A stretch of DNA of 64,000 nt from Onchocerca volvulus (GCA_000499405.2 HG738140.1:3587631-3651630), one strand, 5' to 3'; positions 12,311 through 25,214 are shown, numbered from the stretch's first letter. Numbers and translations are program-made. The notes: generated by a model not told the origin, from the letters alone.

Positions 12311-15185
12311 CATCATCCGTACATATTTTTATAATTTACAATTTCAAGATGATCAAATTGTTCACTTAAAAAAAGAAATCAGTCATTTATCAATGATTGT
12401 AAAAGAAGATTACCAACCATTTACTGATAATAAACAAGTTTTATACTTTTAAATAATTTTAAATTTTGTTTTTTGATTTAATTTCAAGTTTTCCTTTTCT
12501 GCTAATATTTCAATTTCTTATGAAATGATATGACAAATACACTGTAAATGTTACATCTACCCATTTGAAGAAAAACAAAAACCTAGATTAAATAATCGGT
12601 AAAATTATGAAAAAAAGTCGAAACAACAAGTAAAGCAATTTAAAATTTTTCAATAGAAATTTTATAACATTGTTAAATTCAGAAATTCATATAAAAATAT
12701 TCAAATATTAATATTTCCAAATAATTTGATATATTTGAAAAAGTATTTTTTTGAAATTATTCAATGTTTCAAATGATTGGAACTGATTGATTATATTTAT
12801 GTTATAAAAATGCTATCAACTAATTTTAAAAAATAAATTCTGTTAAATTTAAATCGAAATTCTTTGAAGCGAAAATTTTGTTGAGATATTTTATTCTTTT
12901 GTTTTTCTTATTACAGTTTTATTATTTCGATGAAATTTGGATAAATTTTTGTCACATTTCATTTCCAATCATGAGCAAAAATGATTAATCAATCAAATAT
13001 TACATTTAAAAAAAACAATATAAATGAAAGTTCAAAGGTTATTATCAAATTTTTACATTTAATAACACAAACCTTTCTGTTGGTATCCAATTTTCCTATG
13101 CTTTCCAATCAATAGTTGACAAATGAGGAGCAAAATTTTTGAACGATATCACGAAAAATGATGATACTGAAGTGAAAATATGGCAAAAATTGCATGATTA
13201 GAATCAGTAACAGTTGAGCCAAGTTGGGCCAACAACAGTTGTAAAGCCTAGTCGTTCGATTTTCGCAAACACGAAATGAACGATGATGAGCTGCTATTGC
13301 TGCTAATAGCGACAATTGAAATTTAATGCCTAAAATTTGCTTCATATTGGCTAGCTATCTTTTCGGACTATTTAAAGCAATAGTTTAGGGCTAACAAATG
13401 AAAAATAGTCGAGGAGAAAGCCTAGAAAGAAGACTAAATATTTCATTCAGGCTTACTTGTTGGAAGAAAATAAAAATGGAATAAAAGGAAGATGAAAAGT
13501 GTATGTTGCTGATGGCCAAGAAAAGGACTAGGCTACCATCGATGAATACTTCAGAAGCTATACAAGCCTAGTAATGGTTAATGTTTTCCCTGAGGATAAG
13601 GAAAATGGAACATTTTTGGCCAAAGAGATACTTTGAGGAAGAGATAAAAGTATGAAGGAAAAAGGCTAACTGATATTTAAACTGCAAATCGCTTGGCTGT
13701 CAACCATCGGGGTAAGTTTGATAATTTAATAAAATTTTAAAATTTATGACATAATGAATATTTGTTACTACAGAATGATAATTTGATAAATGATAAGGAT
13801 AAAATAATAGTGATCAACTTTAAGATAGAATTTACATTTTTTTTCTTTTTTTTTAGTTTAATTAAATTATAAAGATTTTTTTATTAATTTCAATTTTAAA
13901 TTTAGTTTTACTGCTAAGAAATAATCATTTATCATTTAACTTCTATTATTTAATTCAACAATTCCATATATTTTTTTATTAAAAATTAAGTAATTATACG
14001 ATAAAAATTATAAATCTTCAACGACAAACTTATTTAGTTAAATTTATTCGGTTGAAATTTTTGAAAGGAAATTTCTATTGCAATTTTTTTTGTTGCCTGG
14101 AGAAAAGCCTATAATTTATCAAATATTCAAAGCAAAAGTTTAAAATTTTAATTTTTTAGCGTCGACTTTGAGATTGTTTCATTTTATATTATATTTCAAA
14201 ATTGTTGCAACTTTTCAGATCATTTAAGTTCTCATTTTCCATTAAATGTTCAAAATTGAATCAACATTTTCAACTATTTCTCAGATTATAATTTCTTTCA
14301 AATATCCATTAAATTTTTACAAATGTTTCAAGTTTTTAAATTCTTTCTTAAATTTTCATTTTTTTTTAAACTTTTTTCTGATCATTCTTTAGAGGATGGC
14401 ACGAAAACATTAGCATATGCAGAGATGCATGAATAGGATTAATTATGTCATCAACTTTTTCAGCATCTTTTTTTTGGAGAAATAATTTGAGATCTTTTAA
14501 TTTATTTAATTTCAAAAAAAAACTGATATTTAAATTCTTTTTTTTTAAATTTTAATATGTATAAACAAATTTTTCACAACAAATAATTCGTCTTGATCGA
14601 CTCAAATTTTGTTCACGCTTTTATTTTTACTTAATCATAGAAAGAATTTGATAATTTAAGATCAAAAAATTGCAATATTTCATAAGAAATACCTGACATT
14701 TAATTTCAAAAAAAAAAAAAAAGACTGAATTAAAAAAGAATGAAAATTCTCAACTGGAATAATAAAACTGTTTTAAAATACCTGATATATTTGATTAAAT
14801 TTTACGGAAATTTAAAATGATAAAATTCTTTTAAAATCATTGATTTAAATACTTGATATTTTTGATATTTAACTTGATAATTAATCTTTTACCGAGTGTC
14901 ACATAAATTATTATTATTATTAAATACTTGATTATTTAACTTGCCCATTAATCATTTACCGAAATTAAACATCAAATTATTCGTTTTTTTTTTTTTTTTT
15001 TTTTAAATTATACTGATAATAATCATTGCAAGAAGTGATACGAAGACATTGTGATATCGAAAGTCGAGAATTTTCTTGGAAATAAGGAATCAAAAATCGC
15101 GAATTTTACTCAAGAAATAGCAGAATATTATTCCTAATTGCCTAATTAAGAATAGTATTGGAGTATATTAAATCGTATAAAATTA

Positions 15186-15186
<1 letters not shown>

Positions 15187-15243
<57 letters not shown>
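15187..15243. repeat. 57-base poly-A run
   Basis: An uninterrupted run of A, by far the longest homopolymer in the window. It lacks the coding or duplicated sequence that would mark the 3' end of a retrocopy, and its exact length may not be reliable. Confidence 0.9.
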
Positions 15244-15244
<1 letters not shown>

Positions 15245-15747
15245 GAATTGCGATAGGGCCAAGATAATAGAAATAATGATATAAATAGAGGCGAAAATGA
15301 GCCAAGCGATAAAATAGCTACCGTTTCATTCTCTCTCATCCATTTATGTCAATCCCATGATGATAAATTGATATTTGCTTGATTAAAAAAAAAAAAAAAA
15401 TGCCTCATTCATGTCTTTGCACTTGGCTATTTAGTTGCTTGGCTCTTTTTTTTTTTGATGATACTAATTCATCATGACAGCATAATATTCATTGACAATA
15501 CTTTTTTTTTTTTTTAAATTGTACTATTCTATCTACAACAATAATAAATTTTCTAAGCAAATAAGAATAAATCAAATTCTTTCCTAATATGTACAGTCAT
15601 TTTTTTTTTCTTGTCTAGCAGATATGATTTAAATGATATTTATCATTTATAGGGAACAATTTATTGTGACAATCTCAATCGACTGGCCCAGTAATCAAAA
15701 AGCAAATAATACGAAAATAAGCCAAGAATGATCAAAGCCTAAATAGA

Positions 15748-15772
15748 ACGTTATTTGCATAGCAAATAACGT
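15748..15772. repeat. perfect 11-bp inverted repeat, 3-nt loop
   Basis: ACGTTATTTGC at 15748-15758 and its reverse complement at 15762-15772 flank the loop ATA. There is no T-run next to it and no gene ending here, so a terminator role is not indicated. Confidence 0.7.
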
Positions 15773-16904
15773 ATAATTAAAAAAAAATTCTTATTATTTA
15801 GAAGCTTGTTTTATTTTAATAGCAAATACAATGAATTTTCAAATAGGAATTGAAAATTTAATCTAAATTTTAATTTTCAATTTTAAATTTCAAATAGAAA
15901 TTGAAAATATAAAGAGAATAAGAACAAGAAAGCAATATCAGTACTTTCAGTTAGACAATGATTGAGTATTGAATCCGATTTTTATCAAAAATTAGGATCG
16001 GATCAGTTAATTATTATTTATATATAATTTAAATTTTCATTAATAAAAGCAAAAAAGTGTTTGAAAACATTTAAATGTTTTATTATATAATATTCTTATT
16101 AAAAATAGCAATTAATAATAATAATAAATTTATAATACATTATGATAAATGATTAATTAACGGTGATTGGCAATTAAAGAAAAAATGAATATTTTAAAAT
16201 AAACGGGAATAATTATTAAAATTCATGAAATATTTAAGCTAAAGTGAAATTTTAAAATTCAAGAAAGATAAGGAGAGGATTAAATGTTTTCCCTCTTTGA
16301 ACTGAGCATATTTTGAATTTAAAAGAAATAATTTCGTCTTGAAAATTAAAATAATTTATATTTAAGAAAATTTTTGTTCAAATAAAAATCGACATTTTTA
16401 GCTAAAAGATTAAAATAAAATCAGTAATAAATTTTAAAAATTATTGAAGATTTTTCAGAAATTGTTTTTTTTGAATTTAAAAGGTTCCGTAACTTGTAAT
16501 TTTTCCAATTTAATACATTACTCATTGTTATTTACAATGCATTTATTTGTTTCCTTCTACTTGAGTTGTTTTTGTATATTTCAACTGGAAAATTTTCAAA
16601 ATATTTTTTGATTAAAATTGAAAATAAATCAAACTTTGAATAATCAAAAGTTTGAAATGCTTTTGATTGATAAATATCGAAAGATTAAATTAAAATTTAT
16701 TAATGACAAAAAAAAAAAAACTATGAATTCAAAAAAAAAAAATATTATAATTGAATTACTACTAAATTCCTGTCTAAAAAGAATAATAATAGTAATGAAA
16801 TGAAAATATTTCATTAATGTAATTGAATAATCCTAATGATTCTGCTCTAGGAAAATCTTAGAAAATTTTTTATGGAATCTTAAATAAAACTTTACACATC
16901 ATTT

Positions 16905-17170
16905 CCAGTTACGGATAATCTATTCGACTTCGTTTTGGAAATTTTCGACAAAATTTCATATATCATTTTAATTTCCGGATGATCAATTTGGTTCCGTTTC
17001 CTGAAACGAAGCTTTATGTATTTGAGTATTGATTTATTTAATTTCGTTTTGAAAAATCTTAAAAGTTACTCTGCATATTACTTGCATTTCGGATGATTTA
17101 TTCGGTTTTGTTTTGCCAGACTTTAAAGGGAACTTTTTTTTTGTCATTTTAACTTTCAGATAATTTAATC
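16905..17170. repeat. degenerate tandem repeat around a 'cggatgatYWattYgg' core
   Basis: The core occurs at about 16914, 16977 and 17091, each followed by 'ttcgttttg' or 'ttccgtttcctg' and then 'aaacttt..cat.tcattttaa'. The spacing is uneven and the copies are well diverged. Confidence 0.5.
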
Positions 17171-18710
17171 CTCTTATCACATGACTATTTATCATATTTA
17201 TGTATTTCTAATGATTATTGGCGTTCAATGTCCACTCAATGTCCTTTGAGTTTTCGTTAAACAATTTATTCAAACAATTGGATAAAACAATATCAATTGT
17301 CGCAGCTTAAATATTGGACATTTTCAACAATATTTTTATCATTTTATTGATTTCTTTTCCATTTCTAATTCGGTTTTCTATTTTTTCTGTTTTTTTTTCT
17401 TTTATTTAGAATAAACCATTTTTTTTTGTCAATTTGCAAAAAAAAACTTTATGAAAAACGATTTGTAGAAAAATATTTTACGAAAAATGATTCGTAGGAA
17501 TGAAATTATTACAAAGATGATTTTAAAAAAAAAATCAGAAAAATGATTTGCAGAGGAAAAATTATTATTATTTGTAAAATAAAAATAAGTTTGTTCATGA
17601 AAAGTAATTTTTACAATGCTTTCGTTTTAAATTCAGATTTTTTTCTTGGGTTTTTTCGTTTTCTGATATGTAAATATATTTCATTTAAACTAAATTTTAA
17701 AGACAAATTTTTGCATATGTAATTTTAACTCAAATAATTCAGTCGAAAAATTACTAATCAATCAGTATTAATGACCAAAAAAATGCGGTAATAATTTTCT
17801 TTATGAATCAATAATTATATTTTAAAATTAATAGAGCAAAAATTTCCATTTGTAAAATAATTTATTGGCTAATTATATATTCATTAGTTTTCTGCAATTT
17901 ATTGAATTTCTTTTCATTTATCATTTATGTGAAATTGTTTGATTAATTATTATTTTCGAGTCAATTTTGACTATCATTTCTTTTCAAATATTATTTTATT
18001 ATGCAAAAAAAAAGAAAAAAAGCTTCCATTATTATGAAGTACAAAAACATATTCAATTATTAAAATGATGCTCACTTATTATTTGTCATCAATTAATAGT
18101 TGAATATATTGCTAATTAATCTCGTTTTCTGCTCTGAACTTATTTGTAAGGCATTTATTGTTCTATTATTTATTGCTACAATAATAAAACAAATTTACTT
18201 TACAAGATTATTGATGGATGTATTGTTTTGAAAAAATGAATAGAAAAAAGGAACAGAAATAAGAAAGATTATTGTCTTATTAAAAAAACTTCAAAAATAA
18301 AATTGGCGAAAGATAAATTATTTCTTTACACCAAATAAATAAGCACTTTTTTTTTCGAATAATTAGCTTAAAATATTGCTTTTCTACCAAATCAATTTCA
18401 TCTATGTACATTATCATTAATGGCTAAATTAGCAATAGCAAAAAAAAAAAAAATTCTAATTATTTGTAATAATACGATTTATTTATTTCTAATCAGCCAA
18501 AAGAAAAACAAAGTAATTCTACTTTTCATTTTACTTTCTTTATCCAGCATGCATTGGATGATAATTAATTGATTAATTGATTATAGTCATTTCTGAAATT
18601 ACTAAATTTAAGAATGATTAAGTTAAATAGGACGAGGAAAAGTTATTATCAAAAAAAAACTATACGCTAACAATGATGATAAATATGTAAAATTGGTACA
18701 AAAAAGAAAA
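17171..18710. other. gene-free AT-rich stretch
   Basis: No supported gene. Around 17430-17560 a short phrase 'cgaaaaatgattYgYag' repeats loosely. The remainder is A/T-rich with T-tracts. Confidence 0.4.
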
Positions 18711-18757
18711 AAAAATTCCCGCTTCTAATATGATATGATTATTAAAATAATCGAAAA
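18711..18757 (-). pseudogene. truncated 5S rRNA start
   Basis: On the minus strand the sequence after the SL1 RNA-like copy shows 'aatcatatcatattagaagc', matching the first part of the intact 5S copy next door ('gatcatatcacgttgagagc'). It then runs into unrelated A/T sequence. It is the broken 5S member of the next repeat unit. Confidence 0.6.
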
Positions 18758-18810
18758 TGAAAATATTCATCAAATCCTTATCAGTGTTTACAGCTCCTAT
18801 CATTGTATCA

Positions 18811-18894
18811 TTTTATGCCGCAAGACATCCCAAAATTTCATTGTAAGCCACCGTACCGAAATATTCAATTATCTCAAACTTGGGTAATTAAACC
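18811..18894 (-). ncRNA. SL1 spliced-leader RNA gene copy, splice donor mutated
   Basis: Positions 18894 to 18873 (minus strand) match all 22 bases of the nematode SL1 leader. The leader is followed by ATAATTG where a functional SL RNA needs GT, so the donor is AT. Other SL RNA features are present: the 5' stem pairs leader bases TTTAATTA with TAATTGAA just after the leader (8 pairs, one G:U), an Sm-like site AAATTTTGGGA lies at about 18829-18839, and a 3' hairpin ATGTC-TTGC-GGCAT occupies 18815-18828. It lies about 90 bp downstream of a 5S gene on the same strand, the 5S-SL1 layout known in nematodes. With an AT donor it is probably a pseudogene. Its exact 3' end is estimated from the hairpin. 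Confidence 0.85.
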
Positions 18895-18985
18895 TCGGCC
18901 TAGACCTGTTTCACTCTTTTGTGATTTTCTTGCATCCAAAAACAACTTGATTAGTATTGCAAAAGTTCTCGAAAAAACGCGATAT

Positions 18986-19103
18986 GTCTAAAATACCTGG
19001 GATTCCTAGGCCATCTCCGATTCAAGTGCTAATCAAGCCCAAAGTTGCTTAACTTGACAGATCGGACGAGATATCATGCTCTCAACGTGATATGATCATA
19101 GAC
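18986..19103 (-). rRNA. 5S ribosomal RNA gene or recent pseudogene
   Basis: Read on the minus strand, this 118-nt segment follows the nematode 5S rRNA closely. It has 'atatcacgttga' near the start, 'cgtccgatctg', 'caagttaagcaac' and 'atcggaga' in the internal control region, and 'ggaatccc' near the end. The ends pair as GTCTA/TAGAC, forming the terminal stem, and 118 nt fits the usual 5S length. Compared with the C. elegans 5S as I remember it, several differences are C-to-T or G-to-A, and some fall in conserved helices. Its SL neighbours are broken, so this may be an orphan decaying copy rather than an expressed gene. Confidence 0.85.
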
Positions 19104-19149
19104 ATAATCAAAAACGAAAATATGTATCAAATTCCCATCAACCATTTGT

Positions 19150-19252
19150 CGCATTGTTGATCGTGCTGCTGTTGTAAGACATTTCAAAGTTCTATTTCAA
19201 GCGAAAACAGCGAAAAAGCCTAGGCCAAAATATTCAATTACCTTAAACTTGG
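19150..19252 (-). pseudogene. second SL RNA-like copy, 5' half lost
   Basis: On the minus strand 'gccaagtttaaggtaattg' at about 19252-19234 matches the last part of the SL1 leader, and here the GT donor is kept. It continues 'aatattttggcc', like the copy at 18.87 kb. The first half of the leader is missing. The Sm-like region is degraded to 'gaactttgaaatgtc' near 19185. The downstream flank matches that of the other copy and leads into the 5S gene, giving a repeat unit of about 369 bp. Confidence 0.75.
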
Positions 19253-19259
19253 CTTCTTG

Positions 19260-22200
19260 GAAGAATAGAACACAGAAGCATTTATATTGAACTTTATAAA
19301 TTATAAAACTTCTGTTTCAAAAGTTCTTAAATGATTTATTTTGCAAGTTATTAAATATTTAGTTTTCCAATTTATGAATTGATTAAATTGAGAACTTAAA
19401 ACTATCGTTTATTTAGAAGATCACTTAAAAGAACATGATAATATGAAATTGATATCTGGAAGGCATTTGGAAGATTTCTTTTTTCTTTTATTTGACTTTT
19501 TAAAATTTTAATTATAAGTTTTGTATTGATCAGGTTATTTTTTGAATCTGAAACATTTGTGTAAAGGCATAATTTTTGTGTGCAACCGAAAGTAACCATA
19601 TTCAGATTCTAATTAATATTAGATTTAATTAGATAACGATGAGAGAATGCATAAAATTAGGTTATGAGATATAATTTTTAAAAATTTTTAATCTTTTCAT
19701 ATTTTTTATTAATAATTTTATTTTTTAACATTTCTTTAATCATCTTTCTATTGTTCCAAAAAACAAGTTTGATTAAACTATTTGTAAAAATTTTTGCAAG
19801 AATTAATCATAAAAAACTTTAACAAGTACTTATTATCACATAATTTTTAAAGCAAAAGCATTAATTTCCGTCAAATAGCAATTTATTATTAGTAAAATAA
19901 GATAAATATTATTGACCATATTTTCGTCAAGAAATTTACTCAAAATATTGAGAAAAAAAATATCGACAAAAGTGACACTTTTCTCTTATTTAGATGTCAT
20001 TTTGCTTGATGATATGAATATTTCAAGCAGATTTAAATTTCAGATTTGTCAAACTATCATGACAGATTCGGGACGGATAATTTCGAAAACTTTCATATTT
20101 TTGTTTGATAAATAAGTCTTTTATTTTTAGCTTATGAAAATATATCGAAATATATTTCAATCCTATATTAATGTTTTCTTTCATCATCATATCATATCTT
20201 TTATTTTTGGATTTTGCTATTTTGAAAAAATCAATAAAACCGCTAATCAATAAAACCTAAAAATAGCTAATCAATAAAGCCTATTTTGAAAACGTGGAAA
20301 TTTTATTTTCTTTCGAGTAAAGTTGGTAATTATTATTGTAAATTTTGATCATTTATATTTATTTGTAAACATTGCGAACATTCTCATGTTTTTTAACACG
20401 AAAATCTTTATTGATCAATTGAAATCTAATTAATACGACATTTGACAATGGGATTGGCATGATTAGGGTAATTAGTCCCAATCACTTAATTTTGGGATTT
20501 TTGACTTCGGAAATCCATATACTACAACATTTAGTATTGGCATATTTAGGTTGATCATAAAATTTAATCAGGGAATCAATTCATTATATTAATTAATGAT
20601 AGAACTATTATTCAGTCTTGCTCTACTTAAAAATAAGATTAAAATTTGTGTATTCATTTCATTTTTCATTATTTCATTTATCAGTAATCTGACTTTTATT
20701 TCTAAAACAATAAAATATTCCTTCTTTTTTTCCCAAAAACTTTTTTTGAAAAATAAGTTCTTTAAATTTAAAAACCGATTAATTAGTTTTACAAAATTGA
20801 AGTAGCCACCAAAAATTTCCGGCGAGAGAAAAAACAAGATGTAACAACAATAATGCATTGTTTGAATATTTTGAAAACAATAAACGCACTTCTACCAATA
20901 TTAATGAAACGAAAAAAGTGTAAAAAGTATTAAGAAATCATGAAGCAGAAAGATACAGAAGATAATTCTTTCGAAAAAAAAATAATTAAAAATTATAATC
21001 AAATAATCAAAATGAGCAAAATTAGAGAAACAATTCTGTAAACAAATTACAACAGTGCTTGCTTTTCAATATTATCGCATAATTAAAACGAATATTTTTT
21101 TGGAGATAAGAAATAAATATAATTAAATAAACAAATATCGAAAATGAATAAAAATTGGGAAGGTGACAGAGGATCAAAGAATCCATCGGTAATTACGTAT
21201 CACAATTAAAACTATCAAAAAAAAAGAAAAATGTTAAAATAATAAATTAATTTTTTGGAAAGTCGAATAGTAATTAAAAAAAAAAGTAGTGTAATAAAAT
21301 AAATACAACATATGATAAAGAAGGTAATAAAAAGTTTAAAAAAATCAGAAACTAACAAATGAACAGTCAATAAAAAATCGAAATCGACCAATAATAAAAA
21401 AGAGACATAAATTACAATTTTTTGCAATAAATCTTATAATAATAACAAATTATAAAATATGCAAAACTATGGAACCGAAAAAAAATAAAAACTGTAATGA
21501 GAATGAAAAATTCATAAATTTAATTCAAATTTTTTGCCTATGAAAAATTTACTCAAAATTTATAAATGTTCAAATATTACGATATTTTATTCTAATATCA
21601 ATCTAAGAATAATCTACATCATGATCATATATATTAGTTTTATTAATATCAAACAGATAAAGATATAAGATTTTGATTTCATTATAGTAATTTTTTTCCA
21701 TAATTTTCTCTTTAAATATGAAAAGGATAACTTGTAGAAATTTTATTTAATACTACCGACGCAAGCGTTGCATGTCTTTTGAAATCATTATTTTTGGAAT
21801 AGAAATTTGAAATGGAAAAGTAAAAGTAATAAGTAATCAAAAATTACATATAAATAAAAATATACTTGAATGAAAATTTGATAAAAACCTTTTAGTTAGG
21901 ACAAGTAGGAATAATTTTGTTTTAAATTATGAATTATTTGTCTATCAAATCAGAAAGAAATGTAAGCAATAAAAATGCATAAAGAAAATGCAAGTTAATT
22001 GTTATAGTTCATTATGGTTATAGTTAATTATAATGATCAAATAATTAAGTAATAAAATATTGAAAAAATTAATTAAAATTAGTCAGATTATTGGAACTTA
22101 TTTCAATTATCTTCAAAAATGAATTAAAATTGAAATTTAAGAAAAATTAATACTGGAAGTAGATAAATTTGAGATTGAAATGAATCAAATAACTTGAATG

Positions 22201-22900
22201 ATTTTAATTTTGATTTTTTCTAGTGAAATTTGGAATAGGTAATTTTATTTAAAGTGAAAAGTTTATTTAAATTTAAAATTGGGATCTATGCATGATTTTT
22301 ATCGCAATTTTCATTTTTTATGATTACTTCATTTACTTACTGGTGGACAAAGATCGCAGCAAAAAGAAGAAGACAGGATTGAGAAGATATTTTACAAATA
22401 ATTTTTCTATTCTTTTACATCTGTTTCAAACAATGTTTACTTTTTTATGTATAAGCATTTTTTGAAACTATGCATAGGCATTTATTGAGTTATTTTTGTT
22501 CAGATAATACTTACATTTAATTCGAGAAAGAAAAACAGAGAAATGAATTCGGATAAAGAATAATTGCTTCAAAGTTTGAAAAACTTATTGAAAATTAATT
22601 TTTTGCTTTATATTTGTATCATCGGATTTCGAAAAATGAAACGTGAAAAGAAAAAAGGGATGAAGAAAAGAGGAAGAATTTCGTTATTACAAAAATTTTC
22701 AAAATTTTGTAGTATTTTGGAATGGAAAATTGGATTTTGATTAGTATTATAATTAATCCGTAGTTTGTACACAACGGCAAATCATTCAAAGTTTCTTGAA
22801 TTTTAATTTCCTTTACCTCCTCTTCGATTATATTTACTGGAATTTTAAGATTTTTTCAATGCTTTTCTTTAAAAATATAGCCTATATTGTCGATTTATGA
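19260..22900. other. gene-free AT-rich stretch
   Basis: No gene supported. The overlapping plus and minus open frames at 19912-20250 and 20589-20858 shadow each other in A/T-rich DNA and carry no known motif. Around 22330-22400 a short less AT-rich patch ('ggtggacaaagatcgcag') has no extended frame. Confidence 0.4.
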
Positions 22901-25210
22901 ATCATTTCCAGCTAAATTATTTTCAATTTGTAAAAATTTGCTGAAAAATTTATGAATTTAAATCGGAAATTTCTACAGGAATTTTAACTGCATTTTTCTT
23001 CCACAATTAGCAAAAAAATCTAGGAAAACATCAAACATCATTCATCTATAGCAGCAAAAAATCTGTGAAAGCGATAATTAAATCTAACAGCTAATTTTCC
23101 CCATTATTGGCATCATCAGAATTTCTCGCGACATAATCGATTTCGACCTTTTGCAAATGAAATGAATGAACAGCTAAAAGATTGAATTGGTGAATTTAAT
23201 AAATAACTTGTGCTTATTCAAATTTTTGTTGCCTCTGCTTAAGCTTTTGTAAACCATTAAGATGATGCCAATCGATAATGTCAATTAAATTTTCATATTG
23301 TTGTACTGTTCAGCTTCTGATAGTAAGCTCAAAATTTACGATGTGAGATTAACAACACCTTACTTTCAGATTAGATTTTCAGTTCTCCAAAACATATTGA
23401 GCCGTTCATTGTTTTTTTTTTTTTTTTTCGCTCGTTCGCTGATGCCCATCCTTCCTCAATTTGATTTGCATTTAATCATCGCATTATTTCCGTTGTGGGA
23501 GTATGAAAACTTAAATTTGATTTTCTGCGAGGCATTGTTTAGATGAACTAAAGTAAATCGATTGCACCCGAATTGTCGTCGAAATTATTGGAGAATATCA
23601 AGCAAATTAATCACTGGCTTATTCTTCCCTTTGTCAATTCTAAAGAAAAATAGAATTCCTTGATTGTCGACTTGCTGATATTGTTGCATCGATCATGTCA
23701 TTGCAGAACAGTCGCTGTCTCGGTGTAGAAACTCCGAACTGAACTGTATGTTGAATTCTGATTTTTGTCGAACTCGAATTGATTTTGCTCCAAAATTCGA
23801 ACCTTTTGAATCTTTCCAGCTCCTCTTTCTTTCCTGACCTCAAACATGTCGCCTTATAACCGGTTGATTTCATTTTATTTATTTGTTAATCGGAGCGTTT
23901 TGGCGGGAAACATGCTTTTCTTCATGGCATTTAGAGGCAAATATATTTATCCCTGTCGGAGAGGTGAAAAAAAAAATGTATATCTATAGAGAATCATGCA
24001 ACGATTCGAACGCAATGTTATGTCAAAATTTTAAAGCAGTCGGTGAAGAACCTACAAAGTTACACAGGAGCAACAGCGAACCTTTACATTTTTATTTATG
24101 TAGATAAATTTGTTCAATTTTCTCTTCTTTTTTCTCCCTTCCTTTTTTTCTTTTTTTTTTTTTTCAAATAAGTTTCACTTTTTAAGTGCTTTGCAAATAA
24201 GCATAATTAGAAGCTCTAACGAACACTCCTCAAGCAATTTTTAAACTTGGTTTTTTTTTTTTGTCTCAATAACTAAGAAAAAATGTCCTTTACATCACTT
24301 TAAAAAGTTTTTGTCAAAAACAGTTCGAGAACAGCAAATGCCCTTGAGAATTTATTTATCTAAGTTCACATATATTTTTAAAATAAAAAATTTTAAGTGT
24401 TTCCAAAAAAACTTCGAAATATTTATCAAAGATCGTTTTTTTTTGTTTTAAGGAATTACTATACTTTTTAACCAAAAATTTTTCGTCTTCGACTGTAATT
24501 ATTTATTCGAAAATTTCACATCATTGCAATTATTTTTAATTGAATGACTGTATTCGCTCTTGCTATTTGTATGAGATACTAATAAGGAGCTAAAAATTAG
24601 AAATTATAGTGAAATAAAAAAAAAAATTAGAATGGCAATTTTTTTTCAATATTCCGATCTGGACAACAAAAACTTTTCAAAAAAAGCTTATTAATTAGGC
24701 ATTAATAAAGAATTTATTTATCTCAGTTTTAATTACTTACTGATCTGTTTTTTATTGTTTTATTTTCCTATCCAATAATTTCATTTTATTAAATTAATTT
24801 TTCTCGAAAGCTTGTTAAAAATTCTAAAATAAATAAAGATGAGGTGAAAAAAAAAAAAAAAAATTCGATCAAACATGTTTCAATCATTCGTTACTAAAAT
24901 TTTTTTTACTCTCAAAATTCTTTTTTTTTTTTTAAATTTCTTAATCAATATTTGGCTAAGTTTTATGTAATAATAGTTTGAGAGAGCTTTAAAGATCTTT
25001 TAATGATTTATTAATGGTACCCATATTTAGTAATTCATCATTTCATGGATGTCACCGAGGTGAGTTGCCCGTAAGGCTTCAGAGCTTAAGCTTTCTTCCA
25101 TTATTTCCAATTTTTTTTTATCCTTTTCTTTTTTGCCACATGTCCGTCATCATCAAATATATCTTCAAGTTTCAATCCTTTTTTATTCTTCCTTTATTTT
25201 CCATATAAAA
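22900..25210. other. less AT-rich stretch, no gene identified
   Basis: From about 23.0 to 24.1 kb the G+C content rises and three open frames appear: 23298-23546 (plus), 23640-23873 (minus) and 23883-24107 (plus). None of the translations resembles a family I know. The frames switch strand and no convincing splice chain joins them. The 'gattcgaac' at 24004-24012 resembles a tRNA B box on the minus strand, but no tRNA can be folded around it. At about 25014-25060 an ATG-led segment ends at a good donor (GAG|GTGAGT), a possible but isolated exon. Confidence 0.35.
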
Positions 25211-25214
25211 ATAT

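Larger units (their letters stand above)
12311..16900. other. gene-free stretch with a less AT-rich patch at 13.1-13.7 kb
   Basis: I recognise no gene. The patch at about 13090-13720 is richer in G and C than its surroundings, and a minus-strand open frame of 78 codons (13109-13345) lies in it, but the translation shows no known domain and no flanking exons could be chained. The phrases 'aagcctag' and 'gccaagttgggccaac' occur here. The rest is A/T-rich with a poly-A run at 15187 and a hairpin at 15748. Confidence 0.4.

Noticed and set aside
15187..15243. Poly-A tail of a retrotransposed gene
   Set aside because: The sequence before the run has no coding remains and no flanking target duplication could be seen.
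15142..15339. 65-codon minus-strand open frame with a long Phe run
   Set aside because: The Phe run is just the 57-base poly-A; nothing else in the frame is recognisable.
20023..20250. Overlapping plus and minus open frames at 19.9-20.9 kb as genes
   Set aside because: The frames mirror each other in AT-rich DNA and have no motif, no splice chain and only AT-driven codon content.
23990..24075. tRNA gene on the minus strand, suggested by GTTCGAATC (24012-24004)
   Set aside because: No A box at the right distance, and the T-arm stem beside it does not pair.
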